DNA from: ZC4RG20 sp964553875
Lineage (GTDB): Bacteria > Pseudomonadota > Gammaproteobacteria > Steroidobacterales > Rariloculaceae
DNA length: 20,214 nt
Direction of reading: 5' to 3'
NCBI GenBank assembly: GCA_964553875.1
Contig: CAZKNH010000073.1
Location: forward strand, 1-20,214
Both the position numbers and the translations under genes were made by a program. A model generated the notes under the pieces. The model worked only from the letters and a program-made list of their open reading frames with translations. It was not told the origin of the DNA and ran no database searches. The stretch's first letter is position 1, and each line of letters begins with the position of its first letter. This document shows positions 5,849-12,793 of the stretch, piece after piece.

Positions 5849-8296
5849 TCAGCGCAGCCTGCTGCCGACGATGGCGAGCGCGTTGCGCAGCTCCTCCATC
5901 GACGCGTAGCGCTTCGATTTGTCGACCGCCATCGCCTTCGCGACGATCTCGGCGAGGTCTGCCGGGACGTTCGGGTTCACCTGCGTCAGCGGCTGCGCCT
6001 TGCCTTGCACGTGCTGGTACATCACGGACATGTGATCGCCGCGAGTGTAGGGCGGGGTGCCGGCGAGCATCTCGTAGAGAATGACGCCGAGGCTGTAGAT
6101 GTCCGCCCGCTCGTCGACCTTCTTGCCGAGGATCTGCTCGGGCGCCATGTACTTCGGCGAGCCGATCACGTAGCCGGTCTTCGTGAGCTGCGTATCGCCG
6201 CTCTTCGCGGCGGCCGCGACGCCGAAATCGACGATCTTGAGGAGCCCCTCGTCGTTGATCAGGATGTTCGCGGGCTTCAGATCGCGATGAATGATCCCCT
6301 GCTGGTGCGCGTGCATCATGCCGAGGCAGATGTCCATCGCGTAGCGCACCGCCTTCTTCGGGTTCATCGGCTTCTCGTTCGCGATCTCGGTGCTCAGCGT
6401 ATGCGACGGGAAGTATTCCATCGAGATCGCGTAGCCGCCGGCGACGTACAGGAAGTCGTAGATCCGGATGACGTTCTTGTGCGTGATGCGGCGCGAGTAG
6501 CGCAGCTCGTGCACGAAGCGCTTCATCATTTCCTCGTCCGACGCGACGTTCGGATTGAGGAACTTGAGGATCAGACGCTCTTCGACGACCGTGTCCTCGA
6601 CGAGCACGACGGTGCCGAACGCACCCTTGCCGATCTTCTGTATGAAGCGATAACGGCCTTCGATCAGGTCGCCGGGTTGCAGCGTGTTGACGTCGAATGT
6701 GCTCGGCCCCTTCGGCGCGACATCCGCGCCCTCGACGAGCAGCGTGCGCGCGGCCGTCGTCTCGGCCGGGCCGGCCGGTGCGGAAGGGGCGGGGGCGGAC
6801 CTCGAGACCGGCCTCGGGTGCGGCGTCAGCGACCCGAGCGTTCCGGTGGCGGCGAACTGGCCGCTCTGCGGCAGCCGGCTCTCGATGCGCTGCAACGCCC
6901 GCGTCGCCGCGCGGGCGATCGACTCGTCCGTCGTTGCCGCGGTTTGCTGCAGGAAGTCGCGAATCTTCGTCACATGCTGGTCGCCCACGAGCTCGCCGAC
7001 GGCCTCGATCGCGGCAATCTTGATCTCGCGCTCGGGCCGCCGCAGGAACGGCAGCACGTGGCCGAGCGACTTCTCGTCGCCGAGCTTGCCGATCGCCCGC
7101 AGCGCGACCGGCACCGAGCGGTTGTTCCGCGCGAGCATCTTGACGAGCGCCGGTAACGCCTTCGGATCGCCGATCTCGGCGAGCGCGTCCGCGGCACGCT
7201 CGCTGACCCACCAGTCCTCGTCGTCGATGGCCGAGATCAAATGGTCGATCGCGCGTTTGTCCTTGCACGTGTGCAGGATCTCGATCGCGGCGCGGCGGAG
7301 GTTCTCGTCCTTGTCGTTGACGAGCGCGAGCACCGCGTCGACGACGCGCGGCCCGCCGATTCGGGCGAGCGCATCGGAGGCACGGGAGCGGACCCACCAG
7401 TCCTCGTCGCCGACCGCCTCGAGCAGGTACTTCACACTGTCCGTGGTGCCGATCTCGTTCAGCACCTCGACCGCGGCACGGCGCGAGAACTCGTTCTCGG
7501 ACTTGAGCGCCGGCAACAGGTACTTCACCGTCTCCGGATCGTTGATCTTCACGAGCACGTCGACGGCCTTGTTCATGACGCCGATGTCCGGGTCGACGAG
7601 CAGCGAAGCGACGATCTCGGTGTCGAAGGCCCTGCCGAGCTTCGATGCGGCGTCGAGCGCGGCTTCCCGGACGAGCTTGTTCGAGTCGCGCAGCGCGTCC
7701 TGGACGACGCGATGGACCTCGGGCCGATCGAAACGCGTGATGATGTTGATGAGGTGCATCTTCACGACGGGGTCCTTGCCGTCCATCCGCTCGACCAGGT
7801 CCGGCAGGAGGTCCTCGGTCGCGATGTCGTCGATCAGCTTGAAGACCGCCGCTTTCTCGTTCGGCTGCAGGTAGTAGATCTGATTCAGCAGCTGACGAAC
7901 GCTCAGCCGGTCCTTGTGGGCCGTCAGCACCTCGATCAGCGCGGGCTTGGAATAATCGTCCTCGCCGAGCAGGTCCACCAGGCGGTTCACGTTGTAGCGC
8001 GTGCTCGCCGACAGCGCGGCGACCGTGCCCTGTACCGTGCGCGTGTCCGAATCCGCGAGCCCGCGGACGACGACGTTCAACGTCTTGTCGGTAACCAGAG
8101 AGGTCAGAATCTCGACGTACTCGACCATCTGCCGACGGTCGGCGCAGGCAATGGCGTCGAGAATCTTCGGGATGGCGGGCGTGCCGAGCTTGCCGAGCTT
8201 TTCGAACGCCTTCCTGGCGGCGGGCGAGCTCGGGTCGGCGGCGTCCTGGATCTGTGAGATCAGCCTATCCGCTTGGAATGCGACGATGAAATTCAT
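5849..8296 (-). CDS. HEAT-repeat protein with C-terminal Ser/Thr protein kinase domain
   Basis: This 815-residue protein has two parts. Residues about 25-470 are alpha-helical HEAT-type repeats, with units such as VREAALDAASKLG (209-221) and two near copies of DEDWWV..RA.DALA.IG at 298-314 and 359-375. A Pro/Ala-rich linker (about 480-530) follows. Residues about 548-812 form a eukaryotic-type kinase with all key residues: glycine loop GKGAFG (556-561), K578, helix-C E597, HRDLKPANIL (670-679), DFG (690-692) and APE (718-720). The activation loop carries Thr702, 705 and 707. No membrane span or signal peptide is seen, so it is probably cytosolic, with the HEAT part as a docking surface. It leads an operon with two PilT-type ATPases, which are its likely partners or substrates (inference). 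The ATG has only a weak ribosome binding site. Confidence 0.93.
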   Translation of the reverse strand: MNFIVAFQADRLISQIQDAADPSSPAARKAFEKLGKLGTPAIPKILDAIACADRRQMVEYVEILTSLVTDKTLNVVVRGLADSDTRTVQGTVAALSASTRYNVNRLVDLLGEDDYSKPALIEVLTAHKDRLSVRQLLNQIYYLQPNEKAAVFKLIDDIATEDLLPDLVERMDGKDPVVKMHLINIITRFDRPEVHRVVQDALRDSNKLVREAALDAASKLGRAFDTEIVASLLVDPDIGVMNKAVDVLVKINDPETVKYLLPALKSENEFSRRAAVEVLNEIGTTDSVKYLLEAVGDEDWWVRSRASDALARIGGPRVVDAVLALVNDKDENLRRAAIEILHTCKDKRAIDHLISAIDDEDWWVSERAADALAEIGDPKALPALVKMLARNNRSVPVALRAIGKLGDEKSLGHVLPFLRRPEREIKIAAIEAVGELVGDQHVTKIRDFLQQTAATTDESIARAATRALQRIESRLPQSGQFAATGTLGSLTPHPRPVSRSAPAPSAPAGPAETTAARTLLVEGADVAPKGPSTFDVNTLQPGDLIEGRYRFIQKIGKGAFGTVVLVEDTVVEERLILKFLNPNVASDEEMMKRFVHELRYSRRITHKNVIRIYDFLYVAGGYAISMEYFPSHTLSTEIANEKPMNPKKAVRYAMDICLGMMHAHQQGIIHRDLKPANILINDEGLLKIVDFGVAAAAKSGDTQLTKTGYVIGSPKYMAPEQILGKKVDERADIYSLGVILYEMLAGTPPYTRGDHMSVMYQHVQGKAQPLTQVNPNVPADLAEIVAKAMAVDKSKRYASMEELRNALAIVGSRLR
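7205..7409 (-). repeat. Duplicated HEAT segment within the kinase gene
   Basis: A 19-base string, GACCCACCAGTCCTCGTCG on the plus strand, occurs at 7205-7223 and again at 7391-7409, exactly 186 bp (62 codons) apart. It encodes part of the DEDWWV motif in two HEAT units. This suggests internal duplication of a 62-residue segment, or conversion between repeats. Confidence 0.7.
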
Positions 8297-8426
8297 TCAG
8301 ACCTGGAACAGCCAACCAGGGCCAACCTTTTTATCGCTTGATTATCCCCGCGAAACGACCCGCATCCGTCGTCCCCGCGGCCCTCGGCTCCCGGGACCCG
8401 ACATAACGGATTACGGGACTCCCCGA

Positions 8427-8432
8427 ATTATG
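8427..8432 (-). promoter_or_regulatory. Candidate -10 of the kinase-pilT operon
   Basis: On the minus strand CATAAT is preceded by TGG, an extended -10 (TGN) arrangement like that upstream of metG. A matching -35 is not obvious. It would give a leader of about 120 bases. The end of this leader holds a 7-base direct repeat (GCCAACC at 8311-8317 and 8321-8327 on plus) just before the kinase ATG. Confidence 0.3.
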
Positions 8433-8471
8433 CCACACGGTCTTCTCGTAAATGTAACGCGGATCACAGGT

Positions 8472-8497
8472 TTGCCGCCTTCGGCGCACGGCGGCAA
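8472..8497. promoter_or_regulatory. Inverted repeat upstream of mrp, possible operator
   Basis: TTGCCGCC at 8472-8479 and GGCGGCAA at 8490-8497 form perfect 8-base arms around a 10-base loop. It lies between the divergent kinase-operon and mrp promoter candidates, about 28 bp before the mrp -10 candidate. It could be an operator or simply a hairpin. No family match was recognised. Confidence 0.3.
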
Positions 8498-8524
8498 CGA
8501 ACGGTTCGGCGTGCAGCATTAGGT

Positions 8525-8530
8525 TACAAT
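8525..8530 (+). promoter_or_regulatory. Candidate -10 of mrp
   Basis: TACAAT lies 26 bp before the mrp ATG, in an otherwise GC-rich stretch, with a leader of about 20 bases expected. The -35 is unclear. Confidence 0.35.
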
Positions 8531-8556
8531 CGAGGCTCGGACGGCGGGGCAAGATC

Positions 8557-9648
8557 ATGGACGACGCGGCGGAGCAACGACTGAAGGCGCACCTCGAGCA
8601 ATTCGTGCTGCCGGAGACCGGCCGGCCGCTCGGCTCGCGGGGCAGCCGTGTCGAGGTTCGGCGCGCGGAGAACGGCTTCGCGGTCTCCGTCCGCGTCGGT
8701 TTTCCGGTCGCACGCGGCCGGGACGCGCTCGCGGCGGCCGTCGCCGAGCATTGCCGCGGGGTCGTCGACGGACCGGTGACCGTCGACGTCGACTGGGCCG
8801 TCGAGACCCACAGCGTGCAGCACGGCCTGAAGCCGATTCCGGGCGTGAAAAACGTGATCGCCGTCTCATCGGGCAAGGGCGGCGTCGGCAAATCGACGGT
8901 GGCCGTGAACGTCGCGCTCGCGCTCGCGCTGGAGGGCGCCGAGGTCGGGCTCCTCGATGCGGACATCTACGGGCCGAGCCAGCCGCGCATGCTGGGGCTC
9001 ACGGGCCGCAGGCCCGAATCGACGGACGGCAAGACGCTCGAGCCGCTCACGGCGCACGGCATCAAGGCGATGTCGATCGGCTTTCTCGTCGACGAGCGTC
9101 AGCCGATGGCGTGGCGAGGTCCGATGGTCACGTCGGCGCTCAATCAGCTGCTCACGCAGACGAACTGGCGCGGCGTCGATTACCTGATCGTCGACATGCC
9201 GCCCGGCACGGGCGACATTCAGCTCACGCTCGCGCAGCGCGTGCCCGTGAGCGGCGCGGTGATCGTGACGACGCCGCAGGACATCGCGCTCGCGGATGCC
9301 CGGAAGGGCATCGAGATGTTCCAGAAGGTCAGCGTGCCGGTGCTCGGCATCGTCGAGAACATGAGCCTTTACATCTGCTCGCGCTGCGGCCACGAGGAGG
9401 CGATCTTCGGCGAGCTCGGCGGCGAGCGCCTGGCGGCCGAGTACGGGGTGCCCCTCCTCGGCACGTTGCCGCTCGAGCGGCGCATCCGCGAGGAGACGGA
9501 CGGCGGCCGTCCGACCGTCGTCGCCGATCCGGACGGCGCCGCCGGCAAGCGGTTCCGCGCGGTGGCGCTTCGCGCTGCCGGCGAGCTCGCGGCGAGCGGC
9601 AAGGATTACAGCCGGCTGTTCCCGAAGATCACGGTCGAGGACGACTGA
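8557..9648 (+). CDS. apbC: Mrp/ApbC (NBP35-family) Fe-S cluster carrier ATPase
   Basis: This 363-residue P-loop ATPase binds and transfers [4Fe-4S] clusters to target enzymes in the cytoplasm, working as a dimer. The N-terminal 85 residues resemble the MIP18/DUF59 domain. The deviant Walker A, GKGGVGKST, spans 106-114, followed by LLDADIYGPSQPRMLG and DMPPGTGD (213-220). The cluster-binding CxxC pair is C274 and C277 in YICSRCG. The length is normal. The ATG at 8557 follows a GGCGGGGC stretch; the product begins MDDAAEQRLKAHLEQF, as expected for a DUF59 start. In E. coli the orthologue is divergent from and adjacent to metG; here about 7 kb separates them. It converges on dcd. Confidence in function is high. 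Confidence 0.95.
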   Translation: MDDAAEQRLKAHLEQFVLPETGRPLGSRGSRVEVRRAENGFAVSVRVGFPVARGRDALAAAVAEHCRGVVDGPVTVDVDWAVETHSVQHGLKPIPGVKNVIAVSSGKGGVGKSTVAVNVALALALEGAEVGLLDADIYGPSQPRMLGLTGRRPESTDGKTLEPLTAHGIKAMSIGFLVDERQPMAWRGPMVTSALNQLLTQTNWRGVDYLIVDMPPGTGDIQLTLAQRVPVSGAVIVTTPQDIALADARKGIEMFQKVSVPVLGIVENMSLYICSRCGHEEAIFGELGGERLAAEYGVPLLGTLPLERRIREETDGGRPTVVADPDGAAGKRFRAVALRAAGELAASGKDYSRLFPKITVEDD

Positions 9649-9699
9649 TCCGCGGCAGACGTCCGTGCCCGTCGTCGGCCGCAGTTCCCGCGGGATTCA

Positions 9700-9719
9700 T
9701 CACGCTTTCGGCAGCGTGA
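9700..9719. terminator. Small hairpin overlapping the dcd stop codon
   Basis: TCACGCT (9700-9706) and AGCGTGA (9713-9719) can form a 7-bp stem with a 6-base loop, in the gap between convergent mrp and dcd, and it includes the dcd stop. No T-tract follows on either strand, so a terminator role is uncertain. Confidence 0.25.
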
Positions 9720-10266
9720 CGCCGCGCTGACCCATGTACTTGCCGCCGCGGTCGCGGTACGAGACCTCGCAGAGCTCGTCGGACTCGAAGAACAGCATCT
9801 GGGCCACGCCCTCGTTCGCGTAGATCTTCGCCGGCAACGGCGTCGTATTCGAGAACTCGAGCGTCACGTGCCCCTCCCACTCCGGCTCGAGCGGCGTGAC
9901 GTTGCAGATGATCCCGCATCGAGCGTACGTCGACTTCCCGAGACACACCGTGAGAATGTTGCGCGGAATGCGGAAGTATTCGACGGTGCGTGCGAGGGCG
10001 AACGAGTTCGGCGGGATGATGCAAACGTCCCCTCTGAAATCGACGAAGGAACGCTCGTCGAACTGTTTCGGGTCGACGATCGTCGTGTTGATGTTCGTGA
10101 AGATCTTGAACTCGTCCGCGCAGCGCACGTCGTAGCCGTAGCTCGATACGCCGTACGACACGACTTTCCGGTCGCCGAGCATGCGCACCTGCGCGGGCTC
10201 GAACGGCTCGATCATGCCGTGCTCGAGTGCCATCCGCTTGATCCAGCGGTCGGACTTGATCGTCAT
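9700..10266 (-). CDS. dcd: dCTP deaminase
   Basis: This 188-residue trimeric enzyme deaminates dCTP to dUTP, feeding thymidylate synthesis. The match is full length. SSYGYDVR (41-48) lies in the N-terminal part. GKSTYARCG (110-118) carries the catalytic Ser112 and Arg116, and TPLEPEWEGHVTLEFSNTT (124-142) carries the catalytic Glu137. QMLFF (156-160) and the C-terminal GGKYMGQ close the nucleotide site. It could be deaminase-only or bifunctional with dUTPase; the sequence resembles the Gram-negative deaminase-only type. The ATG starts 18 bp after the DUF3108 gene stop, so it is probably the last gene of the purM-purN-DUF3108 transcript. Confidence 0.96.
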   Translation of the reverse strand: MTIKSDRWIKRMALEHGMIEPFEPAQVRMLGDRKVVSYGVSSYGYDVRCADEFKIFTNINTTIVDPKQFDERSFVDFRGDVCIIPPNSFALARTVEYFRIPRNILTVCLGKSTYARCGIICNVTPLEPEWEGHVTLEFSNTTPLPAKIYANEGVAQMLFFESDELCEVSYRDRGGKYMGQRGVTLPKA

Positions 10267-10284
10267 CGAATGTCTTGCTCGTTG

Positions 10285-11034
10285 TCAGTTCGTATCGGGG
10301 AGCCCCTGCACGGATTCGAGCAGGAGCGTCGTCAGAATCTCGTCGTCCCGGTGCTGCTCGATCTTGACCGGCAGATGATCGAGCTCCGGCGCGAGCCAGA
10401 TGATCGTATGGCGCGATGAGCCTTCGCGGCGCTGCACGACCTTGATCGTGTCATGCGTGCCCGCAGGCGTCACCAGCGTCTCTCGTCCCGCGATCTCGTA
10501 GCTGTAGGACTTGACCGACGCGTCGTCGATCAACGCATGGGAAGTGGGCTCGGTCATGCGGCCGAGCTCGAGCATCAGCACGAGCTGCAGCGTCGCCCGG
10601 TCGTGCACGCCGGGCTCGAGCGGCAAATCGACGCGTCCGTCTTTCGCCGTGACGCGTGCGACGCCGGCCGTCCAATCGAACTCGATCGCGACGTTGTCCT
10701 CGCCCTTGCGCGTGCCGTCCTCGAGCCTGAACTCGAGCGGACGCGGCTTGCCGTCGTGGAGATCGAACACGCTCTCCTCGATCAGCGGGCGTGACCGCAC
10801 GAGCCGCGCGAGGCCGCGCGCGTGCGTCGCGGAGCGGAACCGATAGCGGTCGCCGTCGCGGACGAGCGACTGGATGCTGTTGCCGACGTCGCGGCCCTTG
10901 TACTCGACGTTGTACGTTGCGGTGTACGTCGGAATCGGCTCCTCTGCGTGGGCCGGGCCGGCGGCAATCACGGCGCAAGCGGCCGCGCCTATCGCCTCGA
11001 CGATCCGCTGCACTATCGGCTTCGCTGCGCTCAT
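10285..11034 (-). CDS. DUF3108 domain periplasmic protein
   Basis: This 249-residue protein has an N-terminal signal peptide: a hydrophobic stretch about 12-28 and a probable cleavage after AHA at residue 30. The mature part begins EEPIPTYTATYNVEYKGRDVG, the typical opening of DUF3108 proteins, a beta-rich family of unknown function exported by Proteobacteria. IIWLAPELDHLPVKIEQ near the C-terminus is also characteristic. The ATG overlaps the purN stop in an ATGA junction, indicating translational coupling. From memory, a DUF3108 gene directly after purM-purN is common in gammaproteobacteria. Its link to purine synthesis is unexplained, and I assign no specific activity. Confidence 0.85.
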   Translation of the reverse strand: MSAAKPIVQRIVEAIGAAACAVIAAGPAHAEEPIPTYTATYNVEYKGRDVGNSIQSLVRDGDRYRFRSATHARGLARLVRSRPLIEESVFDLHDGKPRPLEFRLEDGTRKGEDNVAIEFDWTAGVARVTAKDGRVDLPLEPGVHDRATLQLVLMLELGRMTEPTSHALIDDASVKSYSYEIAGRETLVTPAGTHDTIKVVQRREGSSRHTIIWLAPELDHLPVKIEQHRDDEILTTLLLESVQGLPDTN

Positions 11035-11693
11035 GATTCCTCCTCCACGACGACAGGGGCCACGAGGCGCTCGCCGTCGAGCATGACTTCGCCGCCCGCG
11101 AGCTGCAGCCGGCCGGTGACCAGCCAGTCCGTCGCGCGCGGCAGGATGACGTGCTCGCCGCGATGCACGCGCTCGACGAGCGTCTCGACCGAATCGCGCG
11201 AATGCACCGGCATTCTGTACTGGATCACCGCGGGTCCCGCATCGAGCTCTTCCGTGACGAAGTGTACGGTCGCGCCGTGCTCCCGATCACCTGCCTCGAG
11301 CGCGCGGCGATGCGTATCGAGCCCGCGGTGCCGCGGCAGCAGGGACGGGTGGATGTTGAGCATCCGGCCCTCGAACCGGCGCACGAAGCGAGGCCCCAAG
11401 ACGCGCATGAACCCGGCGAGCACGACGGCCGCCGGCGAGTACGTGTCGATCGTCTCCGCGAGCGCGTGCTCGTACGCGTCGCGGTCGGGAAACTCCTTTC
11501 TGCCGAGAAAGATCGCGTCGATGCCGGCGCGGCGTGCGCGGTCGAGACCGCGTGCATCCCGGCGATCGCTGATCGCAGCGGCGATCCGCGCGTTCAGGCG
11601 TCCGTCGCGCGCCGAGTCGATCAGCGCCTGGAGATTCGTGCCCTCGCCGGAGATCAGGACGACGACGGCGGGGAGCGTGCCGGGCGTGCTCAA
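11031..11693 (-). CDS. purN: Phosphoribosylglycinamide formyltransferase 1 (GART)
   Basis: This 220-residue enzyme transfers a formyl group from 10-formyltetrahydrofolate to GAR, the third step of purine synthesis. Its motifs are the phosphate loop ISGEGTNLQALID (14-26), LAGFMRVLGP (92-101), and the catalytic triad N113 and H115 in MLNIHPSLLP with D151 in EELDAGP. The loop reads GEGTN where GSGTN or GSGSN is usual, a mild variation. The frame starts with a rare TTG whose first bases overlap the purM stop (TTGA junction), suggesting coupling to purM. No ATG or GTG start lies upstream of the motif region. The stop overlaps the DUF3108 start by 4 bases. Confidence 0.95.
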   Translation of the reverse strand: MSTPGTLPAVVVLISGEGTNLQALIDSARDGRLNARIAAAISDRRDARGLDRARRAGIDAIFLGRKEFPDRDAYEHALAETIDTYSPAAVVLAGFMRVLGPRFVRRFEGRMLNIHPSLLPRHRGLDTHRRALEAGDREHGATVHFVTEELDAGPAVIQYRMPVHSRDSVETLVERVHRGEHVILPRATDWLVTGRLQLAGGEVMLDGERLVAPVVVEEES

Positions 11694-12718
11694 TTAATCT
11701 CGACCCGTCCGGCCCCGTCGGCGACGACCTCGCCGATCGCCCAGGCCTCTTCGCCGGCTTCGCGGAGGTGGCGCAGGGCCGCTTCAGCGTCCGGCGCTGC
11801 GACGATCACCACCATGCCGATGCCGCAGTTGAACGTGCGATGGAGCTCGTCCGGTGCGACGCCGCGCCGCTCGAGCCAGTCGAAGACCGGCGAGCGCGTC
11901 CACCGCGACGCGTCGAGACGCACGCCCAGCCCCTCGGGCAGCACCCGCGGGATGTTCTCGATCAGGCCGCCGCCCGTGATGTGGGCGAGGCCCTTGATCT
12001 CGACGCGCTCGCGGAGCGCGAGCACGGAGCGCACGTAGATTCGCGTCGGCGTCAACAGCGCTTCGAGCAGCGTCCGATCGCCGCACGGCGCGCCTGCGTC
12101 GTCGGGGTGCCGCTCGAGCACGCGGCGGATCAGCGAGAATCCGTTCGAATGCGCACCGGACGATGCGAGCCCGATCACGACGTCCCCCGCACGGATTCCG
12201 CTGCCGTCGATGATCCGCTCGCGCTCGACGATGCCGACACAGAATCCCGCGAGATCGTACTCGCCGGCCTTGTGCATGCCCGGGTGCTCGGCCGTCTCGC
12301 CGCCGAGGAGCGCGGCGCCTGCGAGCTCGCAGCCGCGCGCGATGCCCGCGATCACGCGCTCCGCGACGTCGACGTCGAGCCGGGGCGTCACGAAGTAATC
12401 GAGGAAAAACAGCGGCTCCGCACCCTGCACGACGACGTCGTTCGCGCACATCGCGACGAGATCGATGCCGACGCCGTCGTGCGCGTCGTTCTCGATCGCG
12501 AGCTTGAGCTTCGTGCCGACGCCGTCCGTTCCGGCGACGAGCACGGGCTCGCGGTAGCCTTCCGGCACGCGGAACAGTCCGCCGAAGCCGCCGAGCCCGC
12601 CGATGACCTCGGGACGCAGTGTCCTTTTCACCGGGGCCTTGATTCGCTCGACGAGCAGATTACCCGCGTCGATATCGACGCCTGCGTCCTTGTACGTGAA
12701 GCTGGGATCGGCCGGCAT
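11690..12718 (-). CDS. purM: Phosphoribosylformylglycinamidine cyclo-ligase (AIR synthetase)
   Basis: This 342-residue homodimeric enzyme closes FGAM to AIR using ATP, the fifth step of purine synthesis. The N-terminus YKDAGVDIDAGN (9-20) is the family signature. GTDGVGTKL (63-71) is the nucleotide loop, CANDVVVQGAEPLFFLDY (91-108) holds a metal/phosphate site, and GGETAEHPGM and GLAHITGGGLIENIPRVLP are conserved further on. The length is normal. It is first in the purM-purN-DUF3108-dcd run and overlaps purN by 4 bases. It is divergent from the DUF2066 gene. A TATTAT box on its strand (about 12754-12759) could serve as its -10. Confidence 0.97.
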   Translation of the reverse strand: MPADPSFTYKDAGVDIDAGNLLVERIKAPVKRTLRPEVIGGLGGFGGLFRVPEGYREPVLVAGTDGVGTKLKLAIENDAHDGVGIDLVAMCANDVVVQGAEPLFFLDYFVTPRLDVDVAERVIAGIARGCELAGAALLGGETAEHPGMHKAGEYDLAGFCVGIVERERIIDGSGIRAGDVVIGLASSGAHSNGFSLIRRVLERHPDDAGAPCGDRTLLEALLTPTRIYVRSVLALRERVEIKGLAHITGGGLIENIPRVLPEGLGVRLDASRWTRSPVFDWLERRGVAPDELHRTFNCGIGMVVIVAAPDAEAALRHLREAGEEAWAIGEVVADGAGRVEIN

Positions 12719-12751
12719 GCTGGCGGTCCGTGGGCTTGAGGCGTGGGCCGG

Positions 12752-12757
12752 TATAAT
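12752..12757 (+). promoter_or_regulatory. Consensus -10 box TATAAT in the purM/DUF2066 divergent region
   Basis: A perfect TATAAT lies in an otherwise very GC-rich gap. It would start transcription near 12764, giving a leader of about 30 bases to the ATG at 12794. No good -35 is seen at 16-18 bp. The same A/T patch read on the minus strand gives TATTAT, so the two divergent promoters may share it. Confidence 0.45.
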
Positions 12758-12793
12758 AAGCGACCCGCCCGGGGGGCGACAGGGCCGAGCCGA

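Noticed and set aside
4690..6084. Plus-strand frame of 464 codons opposite paralogue 1 of PilT
   Set aside because: Antisense shadow with Arg/Asp/Val-rich composition; the minus-strand PilT has intact Walker, Asp and His boxes.
9681..9699. CCCGCGGG palindrome between mrp and dcd as a terminator
   Set aside because: It is a short self-complementary string common in GC-rich DNA, with no loop or T-tract.
12743..12793. Earlier GTG start for the DUF2066 gene
   Set aside because: It lies upstream of the predicted transcript start from the TATAAT box and would add 17 residues before the signal peptide.
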